Origin: Xaviernesmea oryzae
Lineage (GTDB): Bacteria; Pseudomonadota; Alphaproteobacteria; Rhizobiales; Rhizobiaceae
Reading direction: 5' to 3'
Assembly (NCBI RefSeq): GCF_900177415.1
Contig: NZ_FXAF01000002.1
Span: 682,001-746,000, forward strand
DNA length: 64,000 nucleotides
Under the pieces are notes generated by a model, which saw nothing but the letters and a program-made list of their open reading frames with translations, made no database searches and was not told the DNA's origin. This document shows, piece after piece, positions 42,863 through 51,636 of the stretch (position 1 is its first letter; each line of letters opens with the position of its first letter). The position numbers were made by a program, and so were the translations under genes.

Positions 42863-43270
42863 ATGAACAAGTTCTTTACCCGCTTCGCAGGAAGCATCGC
42901 CTCTTTCGCCGGTTCGCCGGTCGCCTTCGTCACGGCACTCGGCGCCGTCCTCGTATGGGCCATGACCGGCCCGCTCTTCGGTTTTTCCGAGGTCTGGCAG
43001 CTCGTCATCAACACCGGGACGACGATCGTCACCTTCCTGATGATCTTCCTGGTGCAGAACTCGCAGAACAGGGATTCCGCGGCCATGGAGGCCAAGCTGG
43101 ACGAACTCTTGCGCGCGGTCGAGCAGGCCCGGGCGGACTTCATCGGCATAGAGCATCTCACCGACGGCGAGATCGAGAAGATTCGCGCCCGCCTCGAAAA
43201 GGATACCGGGCCGGGAAACCAAAAGCCCCCGTCGCAAGATGCCGTCGGCCGCCTGCTTTCCCGCCGCTGA
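42863..43270 (+). CDS. Low-affinity iron permease family membrane protein
   Basis: A 135-residue protein starting MNKFFTRFAGSIASFAGSPV. Two membrane helices (VAFVTALGAVLVWAMTG, and the LVINTGTTIVTFLMIFLVQN stretch) are followed by the conserved QNSQNRDSAAMEAKLDELLR segment, the signature of the PF04120 low-affinity iron permease family. The bacterial role is little studied; small size and homology to yeast Fet4 are the only link to iron. A GGAAC upstream is not followed by GTT at the right distance. Confidence 0.82.
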   Translation: MNKFFTRFAGSIASFAGSPVAFVTALGAVLVWAMTGPLFGFSEVWQLVINTGTTIVTFLMIFLVQNSQNRDSAAMEAKLDELLRAVEQARADFIGIEHLTDGEIEKIRARLEKDTGPGNQKPPSQDAVGRLLSRR

Positions 43271-43412
43271 GGCGGCGAGCCGCTACGGCTTTTGCCCGTT
43301 CATCATCATGGCCTGCGGCGGAATTCGCACGGCGGCGCATGTCCCTCTCCTCCGCTCGCGGATCGAGCCGGCCTTTCGAACTGCGAGGAGAAGGAAGGGT
43401 TCCCGAAGACGG

Positions 43413-44405
43413 TTATTTCGGGTTTCCGCGCCCGTCGTTCTTCAGACGGGGCAAAACCTCCCGCCCGAAGACATCGATGAACTCCCCCTGGTTGCGCCCG
43501 ACATTGTGGACGTAGATCTGCTCGAAACCCATCGCGGCATCGGCTTGCAGCCATTCGATATGCCGATGCGGATCGGCCGAAATGCGCACATGCCGGTCCA
43601 TGTCTTCCGGCCGCACCTTGACGCAAGCCTGATCGAACTCCTCCGGCAGACGGAGCGTTTCGGAGACCGCGGCAGTGGTGGCGTTGCTCCGCCACTGGTC
43701 GAAGGCATTCGCGCGGGCCTCGTCGTCGGAACGGGCGTAGGACAGATGCACCTGCAGATAGAGCGGCTTGCCTTCTCCGCCGCCGCGCCGGAAGGCGTCG
43801 ATGATCTCCTGCAGGCTCTCCCGCGGCTGGTTGATGGTGATCAGCGCATCGGCCCAGCCCGCCGCCCATTCCGCCGTCTCGGGCGACAGGGCGCCGGCAA
43901 CGAGGCGGGGCAGCGCCTCGGGCAGAGTGTGGATGCGCGCCTCGTCCACCCTGATCGGCCCCTCGCGGCTCACCAGTTTGCCCGACCAAAGATCGCGGAC
44001 GATCCCGACCGCCGCCTGCAGCCGTTCGTTCCGCTCCCGCTTCGAAGGCCAGCGTTCGCCGGTGATGTGCTCGTTCATGGCCTGGCCGCTGCCGACCGCC
44101 ATCCAGGGGAACCGTCTCGGAAACATCTCGGCAACCGTCGCGGCCGCCTGCGCCGTGACGACCGGATGGTAGCGCCAGCCGAGGGGCACCGTGATGATGC
44201 CGAACGGAATGGCTTGCGTCGCCTGCAGCGCCGCCCCGAGCCAGGCCCAGGCGAAACCCGACTGGCCCTGCCGCTCGCTCCACGGTGTCAGGTGATCGGA
44301 AGACATCACCGCTTCGAAACCTGCCGCCTCCGCAGCCTGCACGCAGCCGAGGAGTTCGCGCGGCGAAAACTGTTCGTGGGAAGCGTGATAGCCGACGAGC
44401 GTCAT
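43413..44405 (-). CDS. LLM-class flavin oxidoreductase (TIGR03885-like)
   Basis: A 330-residue luciferase-like TIM-barrel protein starting MTLVGYHASHEQFSPRELLG, with AGFEAVMSSDHLTPWSERQG and VGSGQAMNEHITGERWPSKR, as in the group called probable non-F420 flavinoid oxidoreductases. It should use FMN. The substrate is unknown. Its ATG overlaps the stop of the GH13 gene (ATGA), so the two are translationally coupled. Confidence 0.84.
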   Translation of the reverse strand: MTLVGYHASHEQFSPRELLGCVQAAEAAGFEAVMSSDHLTPWSERQGQSGFAWAWLGAALQATQAIPFGIITVPLGWRYHPVVTAQAAATVAEMFPRRFPWMAVGSGQAMNEHITGERWPSKRERNERLQAAVGIVRDLWSGKLVSREGPIRVDEARIHTLPEALPRLVAGALSPETAEWAAGWADALITINQPRESLQEIIDAFRRGGGEGKPLYLQVHLSYARSDDEARANAFDQWRSNATTAAVSETLRLPEEFDQACVKVRPEDMDRHVRISADPHRHIEWLQADAAMGFEQIYVHNVGRNQGEFIDVFGREVLPRLKNDGRGNPK

Positions 44406-46051
44406 GATCCATTCCCTTCGGAAATCAGCCACCGGTAGGAATAGGGTTCGAGTTTCAGACGCGGGTTTTTCGTGACCTCGAATTCGGCGTCGTTCATCAG
44501 ATCGCGAAAGCGCGTGGGCTGCATGCCGCCGAAATGGATTTCCGTCTCGATCCGCCGGCCCGCCAGATTATGGACGAGCAAGAGCAGGTCGCCGGCGTCT
44601 TCGAAACCATGCACGAGGACTGCCGGATCGCCCGCGCTCAGCCTGACCGGCCGCCCTTTGGTGAAAATCGGCTGGCTTCGGCGAAGGCTGACGAACCGCT
44701 TGATCTTGTTCAACAGAGAGTCGGGATCCTTCTGCTGATCGGCGACATTCACCTTCCTGTAGGAGAAAGGGCCTTCCGCCACGACCGGTTGGCACAACTT
44801 TCCGGCATTTGCCGCCGAGAACCCGCCGTTCTTTTCGGCCGACCATTGCATCGGCACCCGGACGGAATTGCGTCCGGGCTGGGAGAGGTCCTCGCCGATG
44901 CCGATTTCATCTCCGTAGACGATGAGCGGCGGCCCCCTGAGCGAGAAGACGATGCTGAAGGCAAGCTCGATCCGCCGCTGGTCCCCGTTCAGCAGGGGTG
45001 CGACGCGGCGCCGGATGCCGCGCCCGAAGACCTGCATTTCCTCCTTCGGAGCGAAGGCATCGAACGCCGCCTGCTTCAGATCCGGCGGCACCCGGGAAAA
45101 ATCGAGCTCGTCGAGATTGCGCAGGAAATTGACCCAGCCGCAGCCCGGCGGCGGTTCCGGAAGAAGGCTCAGTCCCTGGTTGATTGCGGATGCGTCCTCT
45201 CTGGCGAAGCCGGCGAAGATGTAGCAGGCCAGCATGAAGTTGAGCAGAAGCTGGAGCTGGTCGCCCTCGCCGAAGAAGGCGTCGGACGCCTCGGGCGGAA
45301 GATTGACCTCTCCGAGAAGCACCCCGCCCGGGCGGCGGCCCTGCAGATAGGCGCCGATCTGCCTGAGGATGCCGTGCGGATCGCGAGGATTGGCATGTTC
45401 GAGCCCCTTGTCCGCGATGATGAGCGGGGCCGCGTCCAGCCGGAATCCACTGACGCCGAAGGCGATCCAATAGTCCACGATCCGCAGGATTTCCTCCCGG
45501 ACCTGAGGATTTGCGGCATTCAGCTCCGGCTGAAAATCATAGAAGTGATGGAAGTAATAGGCGCGGGCGATCTCGTCATAGGTCCAGAGACTGTTCACTT
45601 CGCCCGGAAAGATCGATTTGGCGCCGGCAGCGACAGGCGGGGGATCGGCGCTCCAGACATAATAATCGCGATAGCGCGTCTTGTCGTCCCGCCGCGCGGC
45701 CTGGAACCAGGGATGCTGGTCCGATGTGTGATTGACGACCAGATCGATCACCACGCGGATGCCATGTTCTCCGGCGCTGTGCAGGAATGTCAGGAAGTCG
45801 TCGAGCGTCCCGACCTTGGGATTGACCGAATAAAAATCGCTGACGTCATAGCCGTTGTCGCGGTCGGGGCTGCGATAGAACGGCAGGAGCCAGATGCAGG
45901 TGATGCCGAGCTCGGAAAGATAGGTCAGCTTCTCCGTCAGCCCGATGAAGTCTCCGATGCCGTCGCCGTTTCCGTCGGCGAACTTCTCGACATCGATGCT
46001 GTAGATGACCGCTTCTTCATACCAGTTGCTGCTCGGATTCTGCACTCCCAC
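44402..46051 (-). CDS. GH13 alpha-amylase-family protein (trehalose synthase/alpha-glucosidase type)
   Basis: A 549-residue TIM-barrel enzyme. Region I DLVVNH (103-108), nucleophile Asp206 in GFRLDAA and acid/base Glu248 in GEVN are present. The fourth region reads FLRNLDEL (309-316): the histidine of the usual Asn-His-Asp is Leu313, with Asp314 kept. The overall pattern is that of trehalose synthase and related glucosidases. GTG at 46051 or 46045 is the likely start behind AGGAG. It is coupled to the flavin oxidoreductase gene and preceded by a stress-type promoter, suggesting a role in compatible-solute or glucan metabolism under stress. Confidence 0.83.
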   Translation of the reverse strand: MGVQNPSSNWYEEAVIYSIDVEKFADGNGDGIGDFIGLTEKLTYLSELGITCIWLLPFYRSPDRDNGYDVSDFYSVNPKVGTLDDFLTFLHSAGEHGIRVVIDLVVNHTSDQHPWFQAARRDDKTRYRDYYVWSADPPPVAAGAKSIFPGEVNSLWTYDEIARAYYFHHFYDFQPELNAANPQVREEILRIVDYWIAFGVSGFRLDAAPLIIADKGLEHANPRDPHGILRQIGAYLQGRRPGGVLLGEVNLPPEASDAFFGEGDQLQLLLNFMLACYIFAGFAREDASAINQGLSLLPEPPPGCGWVNFLRNLDELDFSRVPPDLKQAAFDAFAPKEEMQVFGRGIRRRVAPLLNGDQRRIELAFSIVFSLRGPPLIVYGDEIGIGEDLSQPGRNSVRVPMQWSAEKNGGFSAANAGKLCQPVVAEGPFSYRKVNVADQQKDPDSLLNKIKRFVSLRRSQPIFTKGRPVRLSAGDPAVLVHGFEDAGDLLLLVHNLAGRRIETEIHFGGMQPTRFRDLMNDAEFEVTKNPRLKLEPYSYRWLISEGNGS

Positions 46052-46084
46052 GGATCTCCTGCCATTTCTGCCCGCAGGCACATA

Positions 46085-46109
46085 AACGGGCAGGAGATGG
46101 GCAAGTTCC
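46085..46109 (-). promoter_or_regulatory. EcfG/RpoE2-type promoter of the GH13/flavin oxidoreductase operon
   Basis: Minus strand GGAAC (46109-46105), 17 bases, GTT (46087-46085), 34 bases before the GTG at 46051. Confidence 0.6.
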
Positions 46110-46212
46110 GTCAGGGCATCCGATCGGTTCAGGCTTTTGCCGTACCGGCTGTCACCTGACCCTGTTCGTCACCGGCCGCGGCTCCGCCGCCGGGTGGCCT
46201 GGTCCCGCACGG

Positions 46213-47121
46213 TCAGCGGGTCAGCGGATAGAGGAGCTGCCCGTCCTCCTCTCCACGCGGAAACGCGCCCTCCCGGTTGCGTTTTTCCGCCTGGCGGTAC
46301 CCCAGCGGGCTGATGCCGATATAGCGCTTGAACATGCGCGAGAAATAATAGGCGTCGGAATAGCCCGAGAGCTCGGCCGCCCGTTTCACGCTGCAGCCGC
46401 CGGCCATCAGACCCATCGCCCGTTCCATCCGCTTGAACTCCTGGAACTTGTCGGGGGTCCAGCCCACGCGCTTGCGGAACTCGCGCTTGAAATAGTCGGA
46501 GTTATAGGGCGCCGAACTCAAGGCCCGCTCCACGATGGAGTCGTTGAGCGGATCGGCGGCGATCTGGCTCGCCACGACCATGATGGAGAGCGAAAGCGCA
46601 TCGGGATTGTTGACGTTTCCGACCGACTGCTCCCGCCAGCCGATATGCGCCTGTTCGAGGAACTCGATCAGCAGGAACATGAAGAGGTGGTGCTGCAGGA
46701 GCGTCGTCGAATAGGGCGGCGAATTGTCGTGGTAGTAACGGGTGAGTGGCTCCATCATCTCCCAGCGGGCAAGGGTGACGGACCGCTTCAGGTGCATCTG
46801 GGAAATCATGTCCAGCCGGCCGAAGAGGTCCAGCGTGAAATGCTGTGCGATCCCCGTATAGGGCTCCCTCGAGGTCGAGTAGCCGGTGAAGCGCACTCCG
46901 GCCGGCAGGAGCATAGCCCGCCCCGGCTTTATCTCTATGGTTTCGCCCTCGACCTCGTACTTCGCCGAGCCCGTCAGGCAGATGATGAGATCGTGCACGC
47001 TGTTCGATTTGTCGACGCTCCAGGTGTGGGAATGCTGCATCCTTATGGTTGAGCGCGTCAGCGTCAGCGCCAGCGCGCCCATGGGAATCCCGGCCAGAAA
47101 GCTACCTTCGATTTTCTCCAT
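46213..47121 (-). CDS. AraC-family transcriptional regulator
   Basis: A 302-residue regulator. An N-terminal cupin-like sensor (SAKYEVEGETIEIKPGRAML) and a C-terminal double helix-turn-helix at about 190-285 (PYNSDYFKREFRKRVGWTPD, ELSGYSDAYYFSRMFKRYIG) are clear. It is divergent from the oligogalacturonide operon and most likely activates it in response to a pectin fragment. Confidence 0.88.
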   Translation of the reverse strand: MEKIEGSFLAGIPMGALALTLTRSTIRMQHSHTWSVDKSNSVHDLIICLTGSAKYEVEGETIEIKPGRAMLLPAGVRFTGYSTSREPYTGIAQHFTLDLFGRLDMISQMHLKRSVTLARWEMMEPLTRYYHDNSPPYSTTLLQHHLFMFLLIEFLEQAHIGWREQSVGNVNNPDALSLSIMVVASQIAADPLNDSIVERALSSAPYNSDYFKREFRKRVGWTPDKFQEFKRMERAMGLMAGGCSVKRAAELSGYSDAYYFSRMFKRYIGISPLGYRQAEKRNREGAFPRGEEDGQLLYPLTR

Positions 47122-47162
47122 CCTTTTCCCCGAATTTGTCGATTTGATCTCCCAGGCAACGT

Positions 47163-47216
47163 GAGAATATCAACGCGGGAGCTTGGACCTCAACAGATCT
47201 GAGATATCAACGGGAG
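47163..47216 (+). promoter_or_regulatory. Direct repeats between the AraC gene and the pectin operon
   Basis: GAGAATATCAACGCGGGAG (47163-47181) is repeated in shorter form as GAGATATCAACGGGAG (47201-47216), about 38 bases apart. AraC proteins bind direct repeats, so this pair is the best candidate operator for the divergent regulator. The second copy ends in a GGAGG that precedes no supported start codon. Confidence 0.5.
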
Positions 47217-47286
47217 GAATTGGCGGATTATTTGCGGGGTATTGCCGGGGAAGGCTGGTCCGCATGTCGAGACGCCAGACATTGCG

Positions 47287-48693
47287 ATGCACAATAACGG
47301 AAATGGCTCTTCGTTCAATATTGCCTATGTCGGAGGCGGCTCGCTCAACTGGGCGACGAAACTCATGGGCGACCTTGCCTATGACGGGACGGTCGCGGCG
47401 CATGTCCGGCTCTACGACCTCGACCAGACGGCGGCCGGGCGCAATGCCCGCATCGGCATGCGCTACGCCGAACGGGCAGGCCAGACGGAGCGCCTGCGGT
47501 ATACCGCGGAGCCTTCGCTGAAATCGGCTCTCACCGGAGCGGATTTCGTCATCATCTCCATCCTGCCCGGAAGCTTCGACGACATGGCGCACGACATCGC
47601 CATTCCCGAGCGCTACGGCATCCGGCAATCGGTCGGCGACACGGTGGGTCCCGGCGGTTTCATCCGTGCGCTGCGCGCCATCCCGCAGCTTGCCGAGATC
47701 GCGGCCGCGATCGCCGAGTTCTGCCCGAAGGCCTATGTCTGCAACCTGACCAACCCGATGTCGGTGCTGACCGGAACGCTCTACAAGGTCTTTCCGGAAA
47801 TCCGCGCCTGGGGCTCCTGCCACGAGGTCATCAAGATCCGCAAGCTGATGGCCTTCCTCGCCAATCGCCGCAGGGGCGAGGTGGCGTTCGGATACCGGGA
47901 CGCCAAGCTGAACGTCCTCGGCATCAACCACTTCACCTTCGTCGACGCCGCCTCCGTCGGAGGCATGGACATGATGGCCGACTACATGGCCTTCGTGAAG
48001 GAACACCATGCCGCCGGGTGGCGCGAAAGCCCGATTGACCCTGCGGACGAGCATGCCCGCTATTTCGAGGACATGAACCGCGTGAAGTTCGATCTCGCCT
48101 GCCGCTTCGGCATAGCAGGCGCCGCGGGTGACCGGCATCTGGCGGAATTCGTGCCGCAGTCCTGGTACCTGGACGAAAACGAAAGGTGGAAGTTCGGCCT
48201 GACCCCAGTCGACTACCGCATTCGTGAGCGTACCGAAAAACAGGCCGCTGCGGCTGCGCTCGATGCCGGTGCACCCCTCCCCTCGCCGGCGCCCTCCGAC
48301 GAGGCGATCGTCGAGCAGATCAAGGCGCTGACCGGCGGCCCGGAACACGTCAGTAACGTCAACCTGCCGAACATGGGCCAGATGCAGGGCCTGCCGTTTG
48401 GCGCGATCGTCGAGACGAACGCGCGCTTCAGCGGCCTCGGAGTCCAGCCGGTCCAGGCGGGCCGCCTGCCGGCGGCGCTGGAGGTGATCGTCCGGCCGCA
48501 TGCCGAACGGCAGACGGCGCTGGTCGAGGCCGTTCTCGCCCATGACGGCGGCGCGCTCCTGCCGTTGTTCCTGTCAGACCCGCTCGTCGCCGCGCTCTCT
48601 CCCGATCGCGCTGCCGCCATGTTCCGCGAGATGGTTGCCGCGACGACGCATCGGCTGCCGGAAGCCCTGGCAAAAGCGGGGAAAGCTGCATGA
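47287..48693 (+). CDS. Glycoside hydrolase family 4, probable alpha-galacturonidase
   Basis: A 468-residue NAD- and Mn-dependent glycosidase. The NAD motif is AYVGGGSLNWATKL. Metal-site residues are Cys178 in the CHEV motif and His215 in GINHF, and NLTNPMSVLTG is the conserved Asn-Pro segment. CHEV, in place of the CHS/CHG motifs of alpha-galactosidases and glucosidases, is typical of LplD-type alpha-galacturonidases, which fits the operon. The start at 47287 has only a weak ribosome-binding site. Its stop overlaps the permease start (ATGA). Confidence 0.83.
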   Translation: MHNNGNGSSFNIAYVGGGSLNWATKLMGDLAYDGTVAAHVRLYDLDQTAAGRNARIGMRYAERAGQTERLRYTAEPSLKSALTGADFVIISILPGSFDDMAHDIAIPERYGIRQSVGDTVGPGGFIRALRAIPQLAEIAAAIAEFCPKAYVCNLTNPMSVLTGTLYKVFPEIRAWGSCHEVIKIRKLMAFLANRRRGEVAFGYRDAKLNVLGINHFTFVDAASVGGMDMMADYMAFVKEHHAAGWRESPIDPADEHARYFEDMNRVKFDLACRFGIAGAAGDRHLAEFVPQSWYLDENERWKFGLTPVDYRIRERTEKQAAAAALDAGAPLPSPAPSDEAIVEQIKALTGGPEHVSNVNLPNMGQMQGLPFGAIVETNARFSGLGVQPVQAGRLPAALEVIVRPHAERQTALVEAVLAHDGGALLPLFLSDPLVAALSPDRAAAMFREMVAATTHRLPEALAKAGKAA

Positions 48694-49574
48694 GCGGAGA
48701 CAACCGGTTCCTGGGGCTTTTCTACCTGTCGCCCTACATCATCGGGCTGCTGGTCTTCACGACCTTGCCCTTCGTCGCCTCGCTCTACCTGAGCTTCACC
48801 AACTACAACCTGATGAACGAGCCGATCTTCACCGGCCTGGCGAACTACATCAAGCTCTTCACCAGCGACCGCACCTTCCGCAAGTCGCTCTGGGTGACGC
48901 TCGTCTACGTCTTCACGACCGTGCCCCTCAAGCTCGCCTTCGCGCTCTTCATGGCGGTGATCCTGAATTACAAGCTGAAGTTCATCAACGTCTTCCGCAC
49001 CGCCTACTACGTACCTTCGATCCTCGGCGGCTCGATCGCGATCGCCGTCCTCTGGCGCTACATCTTCGCGGATGTCGGTCTCGTCAACATGGGCCTGCAG
49101 CTCGTCGGCCTGGAGCCCGTCAACTGGTTCGGCGATCCGACCAACGCGCTGTTCACCATCACGCTGCTGCGCCTCTGGCAGTTCGGCTCCGCCATGGTGA
49201 TCTTCCTCGCCGCGCTGCAAAGCATCGACAGAACGCTCTACGAGGCGGCTGCGATCGACGGCGCCGGCAAATGGACGAGCTTCGTCCATATCACCCTGCC
49301 GCTCATCACGCCGGTCATCTTCTTCAACCTGATCATGCAGATGGTCCAAGCCTTCCAGGAGTTCAACGGCCCCTACATCATCACGCAGGGCGGCCCGCTG
49401 AAATCCACCTATCTCCTGCCGATCTACATCTATGACGAAGCCTTCAAGCGTTTCGACATGGGTTATGCCTCGGCGATCGCCTGGGTGCTCTTCGTCATCA
49501 TCATGGCACTCACCCTCATCGCCTTCTGGTCCTCGCGCCACTGGGTCTACTACGCCGGCGACAAGAGGAGCTGA
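48690..49574 (+). CDS. Sugar ABC transporter permease, TogM-like
   Basis: A 294-residue permease with six helices and the coupling loop EAAAIDGAGKWTSFVHITLP near residue 190. It belongs to the CUT1 carbohydrate family (MalF/UgpA/TogM type). It overlaps the GH4 gene by four bases and is followed after 3 bases by the second permease. The operon content points to oligogalacturonides as cargo. Confidence 0.86.
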   Translation: MSGDNRFLGLFYLSPYIIGLLVFTTLPFVASLYLSFTNYNLMNEPIFTGLANYIKLFTSDRTFRKSLWVTLVYVFTTVPLKLAFALFMAVILNYKLKFINVFRTAYYVPSILGGSIAIAVLWRYIFADVGLVNMGLQLVGLEPVNWFGDPTNALFTITLLRLWQFGSAMVIFLAALQSIDRTLYEAAAIDGAGKWTSFVHITLPLITPVIFFNLIMQMVQAFQEFNGPYIITQGGPLKSTYLLPIYIYDEAFKRFDMGYASAIAWVLFVIIMALTLIAFWSSRHWVYYAGDKRS

Positions 49575-49577
49575 TCG

Positions 49578-50486
49578 ATGGCCGAACACGTTCTTTCGCA
49601 AAGCCCCTCCCCGGCTCAGGATATCGATGTCGTTCGCGCCCGGGAAATGCGCCGCCACCGCATCAACGCCGCCCTGCGTTACGTCTTGCTCGCCGGCGTC
49701 GGCCTCCTGATGCTCTATCCGCTGATCTGGCTGATCGGGGCTTCCTTCAAGACCAATTCCGAGATCTTCTCCAATCCCGGTTTCTGGCCCGAAAACCCGA
49801 CGCTCGACGGCTATATCAAGGGCTGGCAGACCTCGACGCCCTATTCATTCGGGACATTTTTCCTGAACACGCTCTGGATCGTCATCCCGAAGGTGATCGG
49901 CACGGCAATCTCCTGCACCGCGGTCGCCTATGGCTTCGCGCGCTTCGACTTTCCGTTCAAGAAGCTGCTTTTCGCCTCGCTGATCGCGACGCTGCTCTTG
50001 CCGAACGTGGTCACCCGCATCCCGCAATACCTGCTCTTCCGCGACCTCGGCTGGCTGGACAGCTACCTGCCGCTCTGGGTTCCCTCGGCCTTTGCGGGAG
50101 ACGCCTTCTTCGTCTTCATGCTGGTGCAGTTCCTGCGCGCCATCCCGCGCGACATGGAGGAAGCCGCCTGCGTCGACGGCGCCACCACCTGGCAGACGTT
50201 GATCTTCATCGTCGTGCCGCTGCTCATGCCGGCGCTGATCTCGGTCTGTCTCTTCCAGTTCATGTGGACGATGAACGACTTCCTCGGCCCGCTGATCTAC
50301 ATCTCCTCGGTCGACAAATACCCGGTGTCGCTGGCGCTGAAACTCTCGATCGACACCACGGAGGCCTTCGAGTGGAACCGCGTGCTCGCCATGTCGGTAC
50401 TCGCGCTGACGCCGGCGTTGGCGGTCTTCTTCCTCGCCCAGAAATACTTCATCGACGGCATCTCGTCCGGCGGCATCAAGGGATAA
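49578..50486 (+). CDS. Sugar ABC transporter permease, TogN-like
   Basis: A 302-residue CUT1 permease (MalG type), with coupling loop EEAACVDGATTWQTLIFIVV near residue 195 and a charged N-terminus (VVRAREMRRHRIN) ahead of the first helix. It should pair with the previous permease. The ATPase gene follows after 5 bases. Confidence 0.86.
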   Translation: MAEHVLSQSPSPAQDIDVVRAREMRRHRINAALRYVLLAGVGLLMLYPLIWLIGASFKTNSEIFSNPGFWPENPTLDGYIKGWQTSTPYSFGTFFLNTLWIVIPKVIGTAISCTAVAYGFARFDFPFKKLLFASLIATLLLPNVVTRIPQYLLFRDLGWLDSYLPLWVPSAFAGDAFFVFMLVQFLRAIPRDMEEAACVDGATTWQTLIFIVVPLLMPALISVCLFQFMWTMNDFLGPLIYISSVDKYPVSLALKLSIDTTEAFEWNRVLAMSVLALTPALAVFFLAQKYFIDGISSGGIKG

Positions 50487-50491
50487 TCGAA

Positions 50492-51604
50492 ATGGCGCGT
50501 CTGCAACTGAGAAACCTCGAAAAGGACTACGGTTCGTTCCGCGCGGTGCACGGCATCAATCTCGATGTCGAGGACGGCGAGTTCATGGTGCTGGTCGGCC
50601 CGTCGGGCTGCGCCAAATCGACGACGCTCCGGATGATCGCCGGCCTCGAACGGGTGACCGGCGGCGAGATCAGGATCGGCGGCGAACTCGTCAACGACAA
50701 GACACCCGGCGACCGGGGCATCTCCATGGTCTTCCAGAACTATGCCCTCTATCCGCATATGAAGGTCCGCAAGAACCTCTCCTTCAGCATGCGGCTGAAA
50801 CGGCGGCCGGGTGCGGAAATCGAGAAGGCGACGGAACATGTCTCCGGCATGCTGGAGATCGAACCGCTGCTCGACCGGCTGCCGAAACAGCTTTCCGGCG
50901 GCCAGGCCCAGCGTGTCGCCGTCGGCCGCGCGCTCATCAAGAAGCCGCAGGTCTTCCTGTTCGACGAGCCGCTCTCCAATCTCGACGCCAAGCTGCGGGC
51001 CTCAATGCGCGTGCGCATCACCGACCTGCACAAGCGGCTGAAGGCGGAAGGCCAGCAGGCGACGGTCATCTACGTCACCCACGACCAGACCGAAGCCATG
51101 ACCATGGGCGACCGCATCTGCGTGATGAAGGACGGCCGCATCATGCAGGTCGCCGATCCGGTGACGCTCTACAATCGTCCCGCCAACACCTTCGTCGCCG
51201 GCTTCATCGGCAGTCCCGAGATGAATTTCCTGGATGCGGAAATGGAAGGCGCCGGCAATGTCAGGGCGGCAGGCCAGACGATCGCCCTCGGCGAAGACTT
51301 CGCCCATAGGCTCTCGGCGGGCTCATACGGCGAGATCACGCTCGGCATCCGGCCCCAGCATCTGCGCATCGCCCTGCCGGAGACGCCCGGCACGCTCAAG
51401 GGCAAGCTCAACCACATCGAGTTCATGGGCCACGAAGTCTACCTCTATGTCGACATCGGCCCGAAACGACTGATCGCCGTCGTGCCGTCCGCGTCCTACG
51501 ACCGCGGCGCGCTCCGCGACGACTGGGTCTGGCTGAGCGCCGATCCGAAGGGAGTTCACCTGTTCGACCGCCAGACGGGAGAGAACATCAGCCTGGCGGC
51601 CTGA
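50492..51604 (+). CDS. Sugar ABC transporter ATP-binding protein, TogA-like
   Basis: A 370-residue MalK/UgpC-type ATPase with Q-loop MVFQNYALYPH, signature LSGGQAQRVAVGRAL, Walker B VFLFDEPLSNLD, switch VTHDQTEAM and a C-terminal TOBE domain (ITLGIRPQHLRIAL). The Walker A reads GPSGCAKST: the glycine before the invariant lysine is alanine. Similar variants may be tolerated in this subfamily, but it is a departure from the consensus. It powers the importer of the operon. Confidence 0.86.
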   Translation: MARLQLRNLEKDYGSFRAVHGINLDVEDGEFMVLVGPSGCAKSTTLRMIAGLERVTGGEIRIGGELVNDKTPGDRGISMVFQNYALYPHMKVRKNLSFSMRLKRRPGAEIEKATEHVSGMLEIEPLLDRLPKQLSGGQAQRVAVGRALIKKPQVFLFDEPLSNLDAKLRASMRVRITDLHKRLKAEGQQATVIYVTHDQTEAMTMGDRICVMKDGRIMQVADPVTLYNRPANTFVAGFIGSPEMNFLDAEMEGAGNVRAAGQTIALGEDFAHRLSAGSYGEITLGIRPQHLRIALPETPGTLKGKLNHIEFMGHEVYLYVDIGPKRLIAVVPSASYDRGALRDDWVWLSADPKGVHLFDRQTGENISLAA

Positions 51605-51636
51605 AACTTCATCGTTCCAACTTGGGAGGAGCCAAA

